A stretch of 64,000 bases of DNA. It comes from Pelobates cultripes (Eukaryota; Chordata; Amphibia; Anura; Pelobatidae). Each line of letters begins with the position of its first letter. Positions within the stretch are counted from its first letter, which is position 1. The DNA lies in contig OW240914.1 of assembly GCA_933207985.1 (NCBI GenBank), positions 131,155,955 through 131,219,954 of the forward strand, in the 5' to 3' direction. The notes under the pieces are model-generated. The model made no database searches and had not been told where the DNA came from. It worked only from the letters and a program-made list of their open reading frames with translations. The position numbers and the translations under genes were made by a program. Below, piece after piece: positions 36,486 to 47,712 of the stretch.

Positions 36486-37970
36486 TCTTGGAAGGAGCAA
36501 AATCCTAGAGAAATAAAATACCAGGGAGGGGCCTTTCATTTTTCATTTTAATGTGTTCATGGTCCACGAGAATCCATTACATGTGCGTTAAGGCATACCA
36601 GAAGCAGCATGGGCACAAGCTACGTTGGAAAAAGATGTTTGAATGGCCTGAACCAGGAAGTTCAGCCATAGGATAAACACATGGCCTATCTTGATCAAAT
36701 TGGCACCAAGGCCACACAGAGATTTATAAAGAACACTAGCATTGACTCCTAATGTCTCAGTACCAGCTAGGGCTTCTCCTCCTGTGCATCATTTTACCAT
36801 GCACTCCAGTGACCCTTATTGTTGGCATCATTATGGACTGTGAACGACGGGAAACTAATTTTATGATGCTGGGTTTTCCTGCATCAATAAGACGTATATG
36901 TACTTGTGCCAACTGTGCAACATTGCAATTTTACTGTATGGTGTTGCAGAGATGGAAATCAGCCTTTCAGACACTTTCTACAACTACATGAACATATTCT
37001 GCATGTTGTTCTGTGCCCTGTCATGTTTTTTTCCCTTGAGTTTCACTTGAGATTTGTACTCTTGCAAGTCCCTTGACTCTTCTCTACTCCGTACTCTAAC
37101 TAACACAAAGCAGAGATGGATAGGGATGGACCGATCTTAGAGTGGAACTCACAGTGACCTATTCAGGATCTTGAGATCCAGGATGGATAGCAATGCTGAT
37201 TCCTTGGTCATTCTAAGATTTGGATAAAAGTCTTGCTCAGTTTCCAAAGTTAATACTGGGCAATCATCGCACTGTCTCATGTCCACTACTAGGTCCAGAA
37301 GAACTGAAGGTTAAATAGTGTCTCTGGATAAGGGAGACACATGAAAGCAGTCCTGAAGATGACATTAGCAAAAGCTTAGGGCGGTAGTTTAAGGTCATTT
37401 TAATGAAAGCAGCAGGAGTCAAACATTGTGCAGATGGACATTATCCAAAGTAGACTGCACTATGCTAGATTCAGGATCCCCAGGAAATTAGCCCATGAAT
37501 GGGCATGAAGACTGGCTGTGCATCGATGGAAATCTCTGAAAGGCCTGCCGCTAGCCCATGACTCTGGCACTCACTTCCTGCACTCACTTTGATAAAACAC
37601 TTGCAGGGAACTTAATCCTTTGCTAGAAGATCAATAGTGGAGTAAATAACAATAAAATCGGGAGAGTTCCATGAATTTATGATGAGGAGCAAGCTCAACT
37701 AACAACATTTATTAAACTTTACGGTTACCAACTGACCATCCTGTGTGTATTAGAAGAACAGAGGTTTGCATCACAGATCAATAACACTGAAATCTCAAGC
37801 TTAGTATGTCCAATTTGGTATTAAAATATAGTAAGGTACATCTATATTTTCAGAACAAACATAATCACTGTCAAATTTTACACAGTGAGACAAAACTGGC
37901 AAGTGGACTATAAAGGAAACACTAGTGCATACCAACATGCATTTACACATAAACATGGTGATTCTCTTAC
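36486..37970 (-). other. YTHDC2: YTHDC2 intron, no recognised element
   Basis: About 1.5 kb of intron in which neither conserved coding blocks nor transposon ends were recognised. Confidence 0.4.
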
Positions 37971-38166
37971 CACTAGAGATAGAAGGCTCCTCCATGGCAT
38001 TACTTGGCAGTCTTGCAGGACCAGAAAATATGGCTGCAGTGACAGGTGTGACCACTGAGCAGCACCTGATATTAGCAATTCTGTGATTGCGAGTCATCTC
38101 ATCATATATTAGCCAATCTGTGGGTAAGGCTTGTACGGCTGCTGCCTGACAATTGGCAGGGGGGAT
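37971..38166 (-). CDS. YTHDC2: YTHDC2 exon: helicase-associated C-terminal region
   Basis: Exon of 196 bp entered in phase 0 (CTGCAG|ATC) and left in phase 1 (AGTG|GTAAGA). It reads IPPANCQAAAVQALPTDWLIYDEMTRNHRIANIRCCSVVTP and ends GPARLPSNAMEEPSISS. In DEAH/RHA helicases this WLIYDEM...RCCSVVTP segment belongs to the OB-fold-like domain that contacts RNA. It aligns closely with human YTHDC2 (WLIYDEMTRAHRIANIRCCSAVTP). Confidence 0.95.
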
Positions 38167-39211
38167 CTGCAGAAGAAAGGAACTTCATCAAACTCATTGT
38201 AAGGCCGATCCTAGCCAGTGCTTACAACCTAAAATTACGGTCCAAGTTTAGAAAGATTTGTATAAATAGTTGGACATTTGGCACAAAATCCTCTTTTATT
38301 AGGGTGTGGCTTTATTTAGAACTCATATCCACCTCATCTTAAAGCAGCTCTGTCATATCTTGCAAAGACCCTAATGTTGTAATAGCTGCCAGGGGGAGTA
38401 ATATAAGGTAGGTTTTACGTACCTGAGCCCAGGTGGCCAGGGGGAATAAGAGATGGTAGATTTTACTTACCTGAAGCTGACCCTTGTGGCCTTTTCCATC
38501 TCCATTTTGAGGATCCTCTTCAGCTCCTGGTGCCCATGCCAGTGCTATACTAATACGCATGCACAAGAGTACAACACTGATGTCTATGGAGTAACCTACA
38601 AGGCTGCAGGAGCCTCTATAGACAATGTATTTTTTCTCACAGCCATTACTAGTGACAGCAGTGGGAACGGACAAAACACAGAGCACTTTCTTGGCTCATA
38701 ACATAAAGTCCAAAAGTGTGCCTCAACACTTTGTACTTCCTTTTGTATTGTGCTACTATTTTGGACTGTTTATTAGGTTTAAAAAAAACTTTTTACAATG
38801 GTATCTGCTATTAGCTTTCTCTTCATCAGAAAAGTCCTGAAAAACTGGGTTTATTCCAAAGCATTCCAATAAAGATGGAATAAATAAAGATACACAGAAC
38901 ACGAGATAAAAATCTGAATAATCTGGCATAAATCATATTGACTATATAAATCAGTATAGCAAGGTTGATCGCAGGAACCGCACTCACTTCCAACGGCCAC
39001 AGGTGCTCTGGAGCAGGACCAGCAATCCCAACACGACAAGGCAAAACAAGAAAAAATAACAGGCACTACAAATGTGAAGCTGCAGGCAGATTTATTGCAA
39101 CAAAATGCACAGGAACATTTCGACCTAACAGGAGGTCTTTGTCAAGCAAACAGAGCTCATGATTCAAAGGACATACAGGACATACAAGTGTTATATAAGT
39201 GATTTGGTTAC
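38167..39211 (-). other. YTHDC2: YTHDC2 intron with dispersed repeats
   Basis: 1,045-bp intron. Near 38,385-38,475 a short block is duplicated (GTAGGTTTTACGTACCTGAG / GTAGATTTTACTTACCTGAA). About 38,850-39,150 looks like a dispersed repeat ending in AGGAGGTCTTTGTCAAGC. Neither was assigned to a family. Confidence 0.5.
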
Positions 39212-39466
39212 CTTCTTAAACTGTGGCTGGCTTACAACAGAGGTAGGGTGGAAGCGCACTCTTTTTTCTTTTGGTCCAGTTAGAACCAGAGGTAGGGTGG
39301 AAGCGCACTCTTTTTTCTTTTGGTCCAGTTAGAACCATACTTTGCCTGTCCACGTATACCAAGTTAGGATACATGCCAGCCACTAGAGCAGCTTTCACAA
39401 CAGCCCAGTTTTCTGAGTTAGTGTTCACATCCTGTAGGTCTCCACCTCCACGGGCTCTGACAAAAC
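39212..39466 (-). CDS. YTHDC2: YTHDC2 exon carrying a frame-breaking 49-bp tandem duplication
   Basis: The acceptor CCTAG|GTTTTG at 39,467-39,468 continues the split Gly of RASG. The exon reads FVRARGGGDLQDVNTNSENW, AVVKAALVAGMYPNLVYVD and VLTGPKEKRVRFHPTS, matching the OB-fold-like region of YTHDC2. Then 49 bp (39,241-39,289) repeats as 39,290-39,338. Because 49 is not a multiple of 3, the frame shifts and meets TAA at 39,216-39,218. Without one copy the exon would be 206 bp and end HPTSVVSQPQFKK|GTAACC, which restores the phase to the next exon and matches human HPASVLSQPQYKK. As assembled it truncates the protein before the YTH domain. An assembly error is likely but a real mutation cannot be excluded. 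Confidence 0.9.
39241..39338. repeat. 49-bp perfect tandem duplication inside a coding exon
   Basis: Two adjacent identical 49-bp copies starting AGGTAGGGTGGAAGCGCACT at 39,241 and 39,290. No third copy and no microsatellite context. It lies wholly within the YTHDC2 exon. Confidence 0.97.
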
Positions 39467-40413
39467 CTAGGAAAATAATATGGATATGATATATTGATAT
39501 CAAGTGATAAAGTTTATTGATTTGAAGTGGTCATGGTGCATGGAGCTTGAACGTGTAGCGTTAGTTTTGAAATGCTGCACATAGAAGAGATTTTCCCCTT
39601 ACTTGCTGGAGGTGTAACTACACCTCCTGCAGCATCATTAGCCAGCTTTCGTTAATAAAAAAAGTTTAATATTAGCACACATAGCATACTGATACCAGAC
39701 AGCCAATGGTGGCACAGCTTCCCCCTCTAGGGCACCCCTGTCCTTCATTCCTTCATTCAATATATCCTTTGCCATGGGGCTGGAATGGAGGTCTGTTTTA
39801 GCTTTTACTTATTATAAGTTTGGGGGGTGGAGGCGGTGGGAGAGAGGGTTAGGAAAACACATGGGGGATGGTTGTAATAACACTTGAAATGCTACCCAAC
39901 TTGATTCTGGAATCAAGTTGAAGTATAAGAAGTACAGTATATGGATTCTTACTTCTATTCAAAGTCAAAGAGTCCTGATACAGTAATGTGCATGATAAAA
40001 ACTTCATTACTCATAGAAGCAGCTTAGAAATATCGAGCACTGTAGAAACATTTTACATAAAGATCAGGAATTAATTTTTCTCACTAGGATCAGAGTTTTG
40101 AATCCAATGAACAAGTACCATGGGCCTGTATGTGCATCAGAAGTGTGTATGAGCGCTCTGGCTAAACAGTTCCTGACTGTTAAGCTCATGACCAAACCCA
40201 TCAATGCAGTACCAGTGCATGGAAAAGGTAAGGAAACCAGTTAGATAGGATAGTCAAAGATTGCCAGAAAAAAACCAAAAGCCATAGCAAATGCCATGTA
40301 CTGTCCTTGAAACACTAATCACAATATACTGTTTTCTGTATTTATTGAATAGTACTATGTCTTGTAACCTTTATTAGCCAGGAGTGTAAGAACTCCCTTC
40401 TGGATGACAAAGC

Positions 40414-40898
40414 TTAAAGGGAAACTATTGTGCCAGGAAAACATAGTTGTATTATATATTCCTTGCACTATGGCTCCTTATAGTGACCCCCACCCGTAAT
40501 GTCCCTCGGCGTTGGCTTGGACTCTGTCTCCGCTCCTCCCCAGCCAACATCAGCCGGGGGAGACCTAATGCGCATGCGCGGCGATTGCCAATCTAACATT
40601 TGGGATTCTCCCATAAGAAAACATGTATAATGCTTTCCTATGGGGTTTTGGGTGACCTTGAACCTCCCCATGCATAGTGTGAGGACGTCCAGCAACAGTT
40701 ACAGACCAAAAGTTGCCTAACGACTCAGAAGTCCCTCTAGTGGCAGTCTGGCAGACAGCCACTAGAGGTGGAGATAACCCTCAAAGGTAATTATTGCAGT
40801 TTCTTAACCCTGCAAAGGTAATTATTGCATTTTTTAAGTGACCTGGGACACAGCACTCAGACCCCTTTAATGAGCTGAAATGGTCTAGGTCCCTTTAA
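40414..40898. mobile_element. TTAA-flanked foldback element (piggyBac/Kolobok-like MITE)
   Basis: Bounded by TTAA at both ends (TTAAAGGGAAACTATTGTG at left, GGTCCCTTTAA at right). The interior carries the family blocks GGCACTATGGCTCC-like, CCATAAGAAAACATG / CTTTCCTATGGGG and CAGCCACTAGAGG. TTAA target sites are known for piggyBac and Kolobok transposons; the assignment to either is an inference. Non-coding. Confidence 0.75.
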
Positions 40899-40930
40899 AA
40901 CAAAATCATGGTGCATGATCTGCTACTAAC

Positions 40931-41057
40931 CTGATGCCCTGAGTTGGCCAAGTAGCTGTGTTTTCATTCCAACAATAACTTCCATTGTAGCCTGTGAAAG
41001 GAAATTCTTCTCACAAAATTCTCTTTCCCACCCTTCACTGCGTGCTTTCTGCCAGGC
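40931..41057 (-). CDS. YTHDC2: YTHDC2 exon: HA2 to OB-fold junction
   Basis: Exon of 127 bp, phase 0 in and phase 1 out (GCATCAG|GTTAGT). It reads AWQKARSEGWEREFCEKNFLSQATMEVIVG then MKTQLLGQLRAS plus a split Gly. It aligns almost residue for residue with human YTHDC2 (AWQKARSDGWERAFCEKNFLS). The FCxxNFLS motif is shared by DEAH/RHA helicases in the helicase-associated region. Confidence 0.95.
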
Positions 41058-41607
41058 CTGAAAAACACATCCAATACATTAAAATAGAAATGTGAGAATT
41101 TACAAGGACAATAAAGGAAAAAAAAAAAAAAACAACAAGGCAACATGGTGATAAGCATGTATACAAGTTAGGTTGTTTTGATTTTGCAACACATTTATAC
41201 ATTCATTAATTCCTGTAAAATAAAAATATAGCAATAGTTGAAACTAATGAGCACTATACATATGGTAAAACACACTAGAAATGCTCTAAATGAAAAGAAT
41301 AATTAACTATACTTTAACTCTACTGTGGATTCACTCAAATAATAATATTCAGTATTCAAAAAACAGTTAATGGGTGCATAAAGAGAGGAACACATACAAA
41401 AAAATAACAAAAAGAAAATAATGTGATGATGTTTAGTGTAGTGTTAGTCCAATAAAAAAGGTATTACAAGATACTAATTTTATCTGTTTTTTTACATCTA
41501 CATCACTAGACTAATACGATAGTATATATATATATATATATACGGAAACAAAAGTCATAGGAAACAAGATAGCATACTACATCTAAAGTTAAAGAAATAC
41601 TATAAGC

Positions 41608-41755
41608 CAGGCATAAGGAAACCTTCGGCACTCCAGATGTTTTGGACTACACCTCCCATGATGCTTTGCAAGCATTATGGGTTTAAGAGCATTATGGGTG
41701 GATGTAGCCCATAACATATGGAGTGCCTAAGGTTGCCTACCCCTGCTATAAGCCC
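41608..41755. mobile_element. Short palindromic MITE in a YTHDC2 intron
   Basis: The left arm (AACCTTCGGCACTCCAGATG, then GGACTACACCTCCCATGATG) and right arm (GATGTAGCCCATAACATATG, GAGTGCCTAAGGTTGCC) are imperfect reverse complements. This matches a widespread palindromic vertebrate repeat that I recognise by its ACTCCAGATG...GGACTACA core. A possible half copy lies near 49,550. Confidence 0.7.
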
Positions 41756-42411
41756 TCGAACAACTTCAGCCTAATAGTGTTGCTTTGGTGTATAGATCAC
41801 GCTTCTGTAGTGACACTGCTCAATTTTTTTGCCATTTAGGAATTTAGAAGTTAAATCATTTTGTTTATGTGGCCCTAACCACACCTTCCCTGGCTGAGAT
41901 TCACATGGACTTCCTTTCCGGAAAAGAGACAAAAAAATGTAGGTTCCCATATTGCAGTTTTATCCAGAATGTATTATCTCAGGCTCTGTTAATAGCTTGC
42001 CAGAGCCTGCAGTAAATTAAACCTGAAATAACAGAGTAGGAGAGAAGAACTTCTAAAATAAACAAAATGTGCTGTAAGTGCTGACTAAAAGTGAAACTTT
42101 TGTAACTGTAACTAAGTGTGAGTTACAGACAGGGGAAGTCTGGATAGGGCAGCATAAACAGAAATAAAAGCTATTTAACTCCTAAGGAGAAGAGAGTAGT
42201 GAGGCTACAAGGGCACAACCTATACATCCCTTTACTTTATTATGTTCATATCATGGTCATGCACAATTTATTCTGTGAGTTTGATTAAGCTATGTATATA
42301 AAAATGTTAGGGATTTTGCACTATTTTGCTTATATTTTTTTCTAATTTATATATCAGAAGAAAATTACAGGGCTCATTTAACCACTGAATTACCTGAATT
42401 CTATGCAAAAG
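41756..42411 (-). other. YTHDC2: YTHDC2 intron, no recognised element
   Basis: Intron sequence with no conserved coding block and no clear transposon ends. The neighbouring intron part (41,058-41,607) holds only a short (TA)n near 41,523-41,542. Confidence 0.4.
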
Positions 42412-42945
42412 AAGGCTGCACTCTCCCCGACCGCCTAACCAAGGTTGCACTCTCCCTGACTGCCCAACCGAGGCTGCACTCACCAAGGTTGCACTCTCCC
42501 TGACTGCCCAACCGAGGCTGCACTCACCAAGGCTGCACTCTCCCCGACCGCCCAACCGAGGCTGCACTCACCAAGGCTGCACTCTCTCCAACCACGGCCG
42601 TACTCTCCCCGACCATCCCAACAAAGGCCGCGCTCTCCCCGAGCGCCCAACCAAGGCCGCGCTCTCCCCGAGCGCCCAACCAAGGCCGCGCTCTCCCCGA
42701 GCGCCCAACCAAGGCCGCGCTCTCCCCGAGCGCCCAACCAAGGCCGCGCTCTCCCCGAGCGCCCAACCAAGGCCGCGCTCTCCCCGAGCGCCCTACCAAG
42801 GCCGCGCTCTCCCCGAGCGCCCTACCAAGGCCGCGCTCTCCCCGAGCGCCCAACCAAGGCCGCACACTCCTCGACTGCCCAACCAAGGCTGCACTCTCCC
42901 CGACCGCCAAACCAAGGCAGGACCAATCTCCAAGGCTGCACTCAC
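42412..42945. repeat. CpG-rich 29-bp minisatellite in a YTHDC2 intron
   Basis: The core unit GAGCGCCCAACCAAGGCCGC followed by GCTCTCCCC repeats at 29-bp spacing (42,641, 42,670, ...), roughly 18 copies including degenerate edge units in which CpG is partly decayed to CA/TG. It is much more GC-rich than its surroundings. Open frames of up to 128 codons on the minus strand are repeat artefacts. Confidence 0.95.
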
Positions 42946-43175
42946 TTGCGGGTAATGATAAATTGTGAGGAATAGTAGTACTTTTGTTAGAGAAACTTTT
43001 TAAAATATAATCTATATTGTTATATCCAGTGTAAAGAACAACTGGGGCGAAAGTTCTAAAGCAGCAGTAACATGTCCTAGCTTTCCATGTATGTTGTTAC
43101 AATATGTCTAATAATTTGCCCCCAGAATTAATCATCCAAATGTAGATTGTGATCTTATGTGCAAATGTTGTTTAC

Positions 43176-43448
43176 CTGAAAAGCCCTGAGAAGAGCCATA
43201 TGGTCACTGTATGTGCCTGCTGAAAAGTGCTTTCTGCATAACAATGCTACACGTTTCTGTGAAGCCTGTGTAGGCAGTACAAAAGGATCCCGGTATGCCA
43301 AAGAGCATGCTATGGTGAGAATTGGATCCAGGCACTTCAGAACTACAGCACAAAGCACCATTTTGCCAAGATGGGGCTCTACAGGCAAATATGCCAAGTG
43401 ATAACCAAGTTCAGTCAGATCTTCCCATGTGTCCATGGCATCTATAGT
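43176..43448 (-). CDS. YTHDC2: YTHDC2 exon: HA2 helicase-associated domain
   Basis: Exon of 273 bp, phase 0 at both ends (TTACAG|ACT and TTTCAG|GTAAAC). It encodes TIDAMDTWEDLTELGYHLAY, LPVEPHLGKMVLCAVVLKCL, DPILTIACSLAYRDPFVLP and ends SDHMALLRAFQ. This is the ratchet-like HA2 domain of DEAH/RHA helicases (TxLGxxLAxLPVEPxLGKM...CLDPxLTIAxxLxYRDPF), which couples ATP hydrolysis to RNA movement. It is nearly identical to human YTHDC2 over its length. Confidence 0.97.
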
Positions 43449-43605
43449 CTGTAAATATGAAAAAATATGTAAAAATTAGCAAAAGAATATAATAAAATAA
43501 AAAACATACTTGTATGTGGCGATAAAGACAAGGCAGGCTAAAGTAAAACAAATCTTTACATAATGGTAAAATACAAAGAAAGTTACATCATAAATTTAGA
43601 AATGC

Positions 43606-44074
43606 TTAATGGGACACTGTAGGCACCCAGGCCACTTCAGTTCATTTAAGTGGTCTGGGTGCAGTAGCACTTTCCCATTAACCCTGCAATGGTAATTATT
43701 GCAGTTTCTGACAAACTGCAATAATTATCTTGCATGGTTAGGACTGCCTCTAGTGGCTGTCAATCATACAGCCACTAGAGGCACTTCCTGGTGATTAGGC
43801 GACATCCAGCATAATTCATTTCCCCATAGGAAAGCACTGCAGCAATGCTTTCCTATTGAGAGGGCCTAATGCACATTAGTGTTCCCCTATCCGATGACGT
43901 CGGAGGGTGCGAAGCTCCAACTCAGTGCCGAGGTAGAGAGACGCTGGTATCGAGTAAGTAGTAAGGTTTATTAACCCTTGCAGTACAGGGTTAAGGCGCA
44001 AGGGAGATATAAGTGCTAGGAATACAACTTATGTGTAACTTATGTGTATTCCTAGCATTATGGTATCCCTTTAA
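43606..44074. mobile_element. TTAA-flanked foldback element
   Basis: Starts TTAATGGGACACTGTAGGCA and ends GGTATCCCTTTAA, both carrying TTAA. Left-end blocks CACCCAGGCCACTTCAG and AAGTGGTCTGGGTGC form an internal hairpin. CAGCCACTAGAGG, the ATAGGAAAGCACTG / CAATGCTTTCCTAT hairpin and GACGTCGGAGGGTGC mark the same family as 62,137-62,638. Confidence 0.8.
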
Positions 44075-44178
44075 GATGAAGATCATTTTACTTTGCTAGC
44101 AGACAAAAATGATATAAATTAAGAAGCAGGGCCTTAAAAAAAAAGAGAAAAAGAAAAAAAAAGTCCTACTTTGCTTTC

Positions 44179-44773
44179 TTAAAGAGACACTACAGCATTA
44201 GGAATTCAAACATTGTAGTTTTCCTGTTTCTAGTTTGTTTTAGACAGGGGACTGTAGGCGCCAGTGAAACTTTTATCATAAAGAGTCATTGAATACAATA
44301 ATTCTCTATGACAATCCATGAGCGGCACGAATATCACAGTATGCCTGGGTATGAAAGCCAGGAAGTTAGTTGTGGCTCCCCTATTCAGAGGGCTTGGAGG
44401 CGTGGTTTGAAGCCATACGTCGAAGCCATCCAATTATTAGAAAACATCAACATTTTGGAAACTGGGACAAGGGGGGGAATTATTTAAAAGGTCACATCGG
44501 TCACCATAACAATGAAATTAAGTTGCGATGGTGCCACGAGCCCCCAGGGCGCCCACTTAACTTAAGGGGTTAAATCGTTTGAGAACGGTTTAACCCCCAA
44601 GTGAGCCTCCAGCGCCAATCCATCCGGCTAATGAATCTTAGTTTCAGTTAATGCCGAATGGTTTAACCCCATAATGTAAGAGTGCACATGTGGATATCCT
44701 GGTGCCTAAACTGTCCCTTTAAATCATTATAACAACATTAACCAATATGATAGTGCCTTCAGTGTTCCTTTAA
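44179..44773. mobile_element. TTAA-flanked element, diverged
   Basis: Left end TTAAAGAGACACTACAGCAT and right end CAGTGTTCCTTTAA are inverted and begin and end in TTAA. An alternative inner end (GTCCCTTTAA) lies near 44,713, so two nested insertions are possible. Interior partly palindromic (GGGGTTAAATCGTTTGAGA / GGTTTAACCCC). Confidence 0.6.
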
Positions 44774-45501
44774 ATCCACAAACTTTTTTGAAAAATAGTT
44801 TAGTTCCGGACTCAAAATTTCCACTCATCACTTGTGTATAGCAAGTACACTTAAGGCATGGGCAATCAAGCAGCCAAGTGCCTTAAGAAGCATTGCTCAA
44901 CAGTGGAGTTCTGTTTATATTTCTTATGGTATCCTTACTCCCTAATAAATTACTGCATGCAATATTATGTTGTGAACACATACTTTCTTCTCACTTTATT
45001 ATACCTCTCACACGTGGCTGCCAGGGAGCTAGGAGACAGTTATGAGCAGCAGCAAATGCACACACCAATCCACCACTTTTGTTCTAGCTACCATGTCATC
45101 CCAAAAACAAGCAGAATCAGGTACAGTGGGAGGGCAGTCTTAGGAAAGGAGGTTTTATCTTTATATATAATAGGACTGCTATAAGGTTTCACCTTGAATT
45201 GTGAGTGTAAAAGATACTGAGTGGGCATGTGTGAGAGCCACTGTGTCACTATGCATGAGTGCCCCCATTTGACCAAATGTTTCAAGACAAAATGTGAAGG
45301 GTATTACTGCCTCTAAACATAACACAAGGTAGCAGTTGAGTAATTTGTTTAATGTGGGCATATTTTGAATCAAAACATGAAGCATGTGTATGCTATGGAA
45401 ATTACCTTTCCAACCTGGCTAGAGGTTTTGCACCATCTAAACCCTGCATGGCGAAACAAACATCAAAAGTAATGTCCAATAAAGTTGGGCATTAGTGTTA
45501 C

Positions 45502-45621
45502 CTTAAGCATCTGCACAGCATTTCGAACGATTAAGGCTGGTGGTGGTTCTGGGGCCTTCATCAAAAAGTCTGCAATGGGACAGTTGACTGGTGCCAGCAG
45601 TTTTGTGTGTAAGCAAAGTTC
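45502..45621 (-). CDS. YTHDC2: YTHDC2 exon: winged-helix start of the helicase C-terminal region (most 5' exon in window)
   Basis: Exon of 120 bp (40 residues), phase 0 at both ends (TTTACAG|GAA and CTTAAG|GTAACA). It reads ELCLHTKLLAPVNCPIADFL followed by MKAPEPPPALIVRNAVQMLK. This is the segment just after the second RecA-like domain in YTHDC2. Vertebrate YTHDC2 is an m6A-binding 3'-5' DEAH RNA helicase of about 1,430 residues that partners with MEIOC and is required for germ cells to enter and keep meiosis. The eleven exons here supply about 653 residues, close to the human C-terminal part. The N-terminal R3H, DEAH helicase core and ankyrin repeats lie upstream and are not in this window. 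Confidence 0.93.
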
Positions 45622-46251
45622 CTGTAAACAGGGAAGAAATGCATGGTTATTTAATGCACAAATTAATCTAGCATTAAATTACAAATTAAAAAAAAAAAAT
45701 GCATTGCATCTTTCCCCTTTATCCTCTGTTACATTACAATACAGCTTATATTTGGAGCCTTCTTTTTATCATTTAAATGCAGATGCTCATATTTAAAAAT
45801 AAATACATGAATAAACAAGTAAACCTGTAGCTTTCACATATACACATTGAAACATATACAAGTGCAGACAACAATTTGTGTATAATATTGTTGTTAGAAA
45901 AGCACTACTTTTTCTATCACAAAAATAAAAAAATAGAGTGAGTTGAATTAATGAGGGTATGTTAGAATGGGGATGAACTCACCAAGACCACACTAATGGT
46001 AGAAATATTTTGGAGTGTGTAGGTGAGAGCTGAAAGCGGGAATTCAGCCAGAAAGCCTTTAGGGGGACTATTGGCACAATAAAGGAAACGCTAGAGGGAG
46101 AATGACCCTATTTCACGAGGTCGACGTGCACTGCTACTTAAGGGTTATCACCCAATTCCGCAGAATTGCTAGGCCATTGCATATAGATGACTAAGCATGA
46201 AACATAGGGTGAGAACCTACAGATATTTTCATGTAAAACAGGATGCATGTA
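45622..46251 (-). other. Sequence upstream of the first visible YTHDC2 exon
   Basis: Presumed YTHDC2 intron. No exon encoding the expected preceding block (the RKGRAGR motif of the second RecA domain, ending near RMPLQ) was found here. Confidence 0.4.
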
Positions 46252-46690
46252 ATCAGGGCCGGCCTTAGGCCTTCAGGCGCCCTGTGCGAAAAATCTTAAC
46301 AGCGCCCCCCCCGCCATCCATGTGTATAGGGGATTTATTAAATGGAAATTTAACAATTAACAAATATTTATCACCTCTTCCCTGTCATTACCTTGCATGG
46401 AGGGAGGGCATGCTGATCTCTGGTGATACAGTTTGCTGGGAATATGGTCGGTGCCTTCACTGGGTGCAGACCATCAGCAACTGTCTCCTGAGCTCAGGCA
46501 CTTACAGTATCAGAGCTTTCCTGTGCTAATCCGCGGCAACGTTCTGATTGGCCGGAACTCTGAAGACAGCTACATTTATCATGTGTGTGTCAGACGTGAT
46601 TGTGTGATGTGTTCTCTGTGTGCCATATTTGTAATGGGTGTATTGACTGTGTCTGATATGTGTGTGTATTGACCGTGTGTGATTTTTGTT
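46252..46690. mobile_element. hAT-like repeat terminus
   Basis: CAGGGCCGGCCTTAGGCCTT at 46,255 followed by CAGGCGCCCTGTGCG resembles the terminus at 31,769. The opposite orientation terminus of a similar element (CAGTCCGCCCCTGCA) lies near 49,530-49,545, so the minisatellites in between may sit inside one large composite repeat. Confidence 0.4.
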
Positions 46691-47712
46691 CACTATAGCA
46701 GTAGATAGGGGGAGCAGGGGCACTGGGGTAGATGTGGGAGCAATGCACTATAGCAGTAGATAAGGGGAGCAGTGTCACTAGGGTAGACAGGGAACAATGG
46801 CAATATAGGGGGAGCATGGGCACAATAGGGATAGATAAGGAGCATGGGCACTATAGGGGTAGATGGAGGGATCAGGTACACTATAGGGGTAAATGGGGAA
46901 GCACTATAGGGGTAGATGGGAAGCAGGGGTGCTATAGGGGTAGATCGAGGAGCAGGGGCACTATAGAGGTAGATAGGGGGAACTATAGAGATAGATGGGG
47001 AACATGGGTACTATAGGGGGAGCAGGGGCACTGTAGGGATAGATGGGAACAGGGGTACTATAAGGGGAGCAGGGGCACTATAGGTGTAGAGGGGGCACTA
47101 TAGGGATAGATGGGGAACAGGGTTACTATAAGGGGAGCAGGGGCACTATAGGTGTAGATGGGGGCACTATAGGGATAGATGGGGAACAGGGGTACTATAA
47201 GGGGAGTAGGGGCACTATAGGGGTAGAGGCAGGCATTATAGGGATAGATGGGGAACAGGGGTACTATAAGGGGAGCAGGGGCACTATAGGTGTAGATGGG
47301 GGCACTATAGGGGTAGAGGGGGCACTATAGGTATATATGGGGAACAGGGGTACTATAGGGGTAGAGGGGGCACTATAGGGAACAGGGGTACTATAGGGGT
47401 AGAGGGGGGTCACTTTAGTGGTAGAGGGGGAACAGGGTTACTATAGGGGTAGAGGGGGGCCCTATAGGGATAGATGGGGAACAGGGTTACTATAGGGGTA
47501 GAGGGGGGCACTATAGAGATAGATGGGGAACAGGATTACTATAGGGGAAGAGGGGGGCACTATAGGGATAGATGGGGAACAGGGTTACGATAGGGAAGAG
47601 GGGGCACTATAGGGGAAGAGGGGGGCACTAAAGGGATACATTGGGAACAGGGTTACTATAGGGGTAGAGGGGGGCACTATAGGGATAGATGGGGAACAGA
47701 GGTACGATAGGG
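46691..47712. repeat. Minisatellite of GGGGCACTATAGGGATAGAT-type units, running into a gap
   Basis: Tandem units of mixed length (about 18-45 bp) built from CACTATAGGGRTAGA, TGGGGAACAGGGGT and ACTATAAGGGGAGCAG modules. Longer composite units recur from about 47,030 on. The array runs directly into the N gap, so its true length is unknown. Confidence 0.93.

Noticed and set aside
42307..42910. Minus-strand frames of 86-128 codons with GESAALVGRSGRARPW repeats
   Set aside because: Translation of the 29-bp CpG-rich minisatellite in overlapping frames; not a protein.
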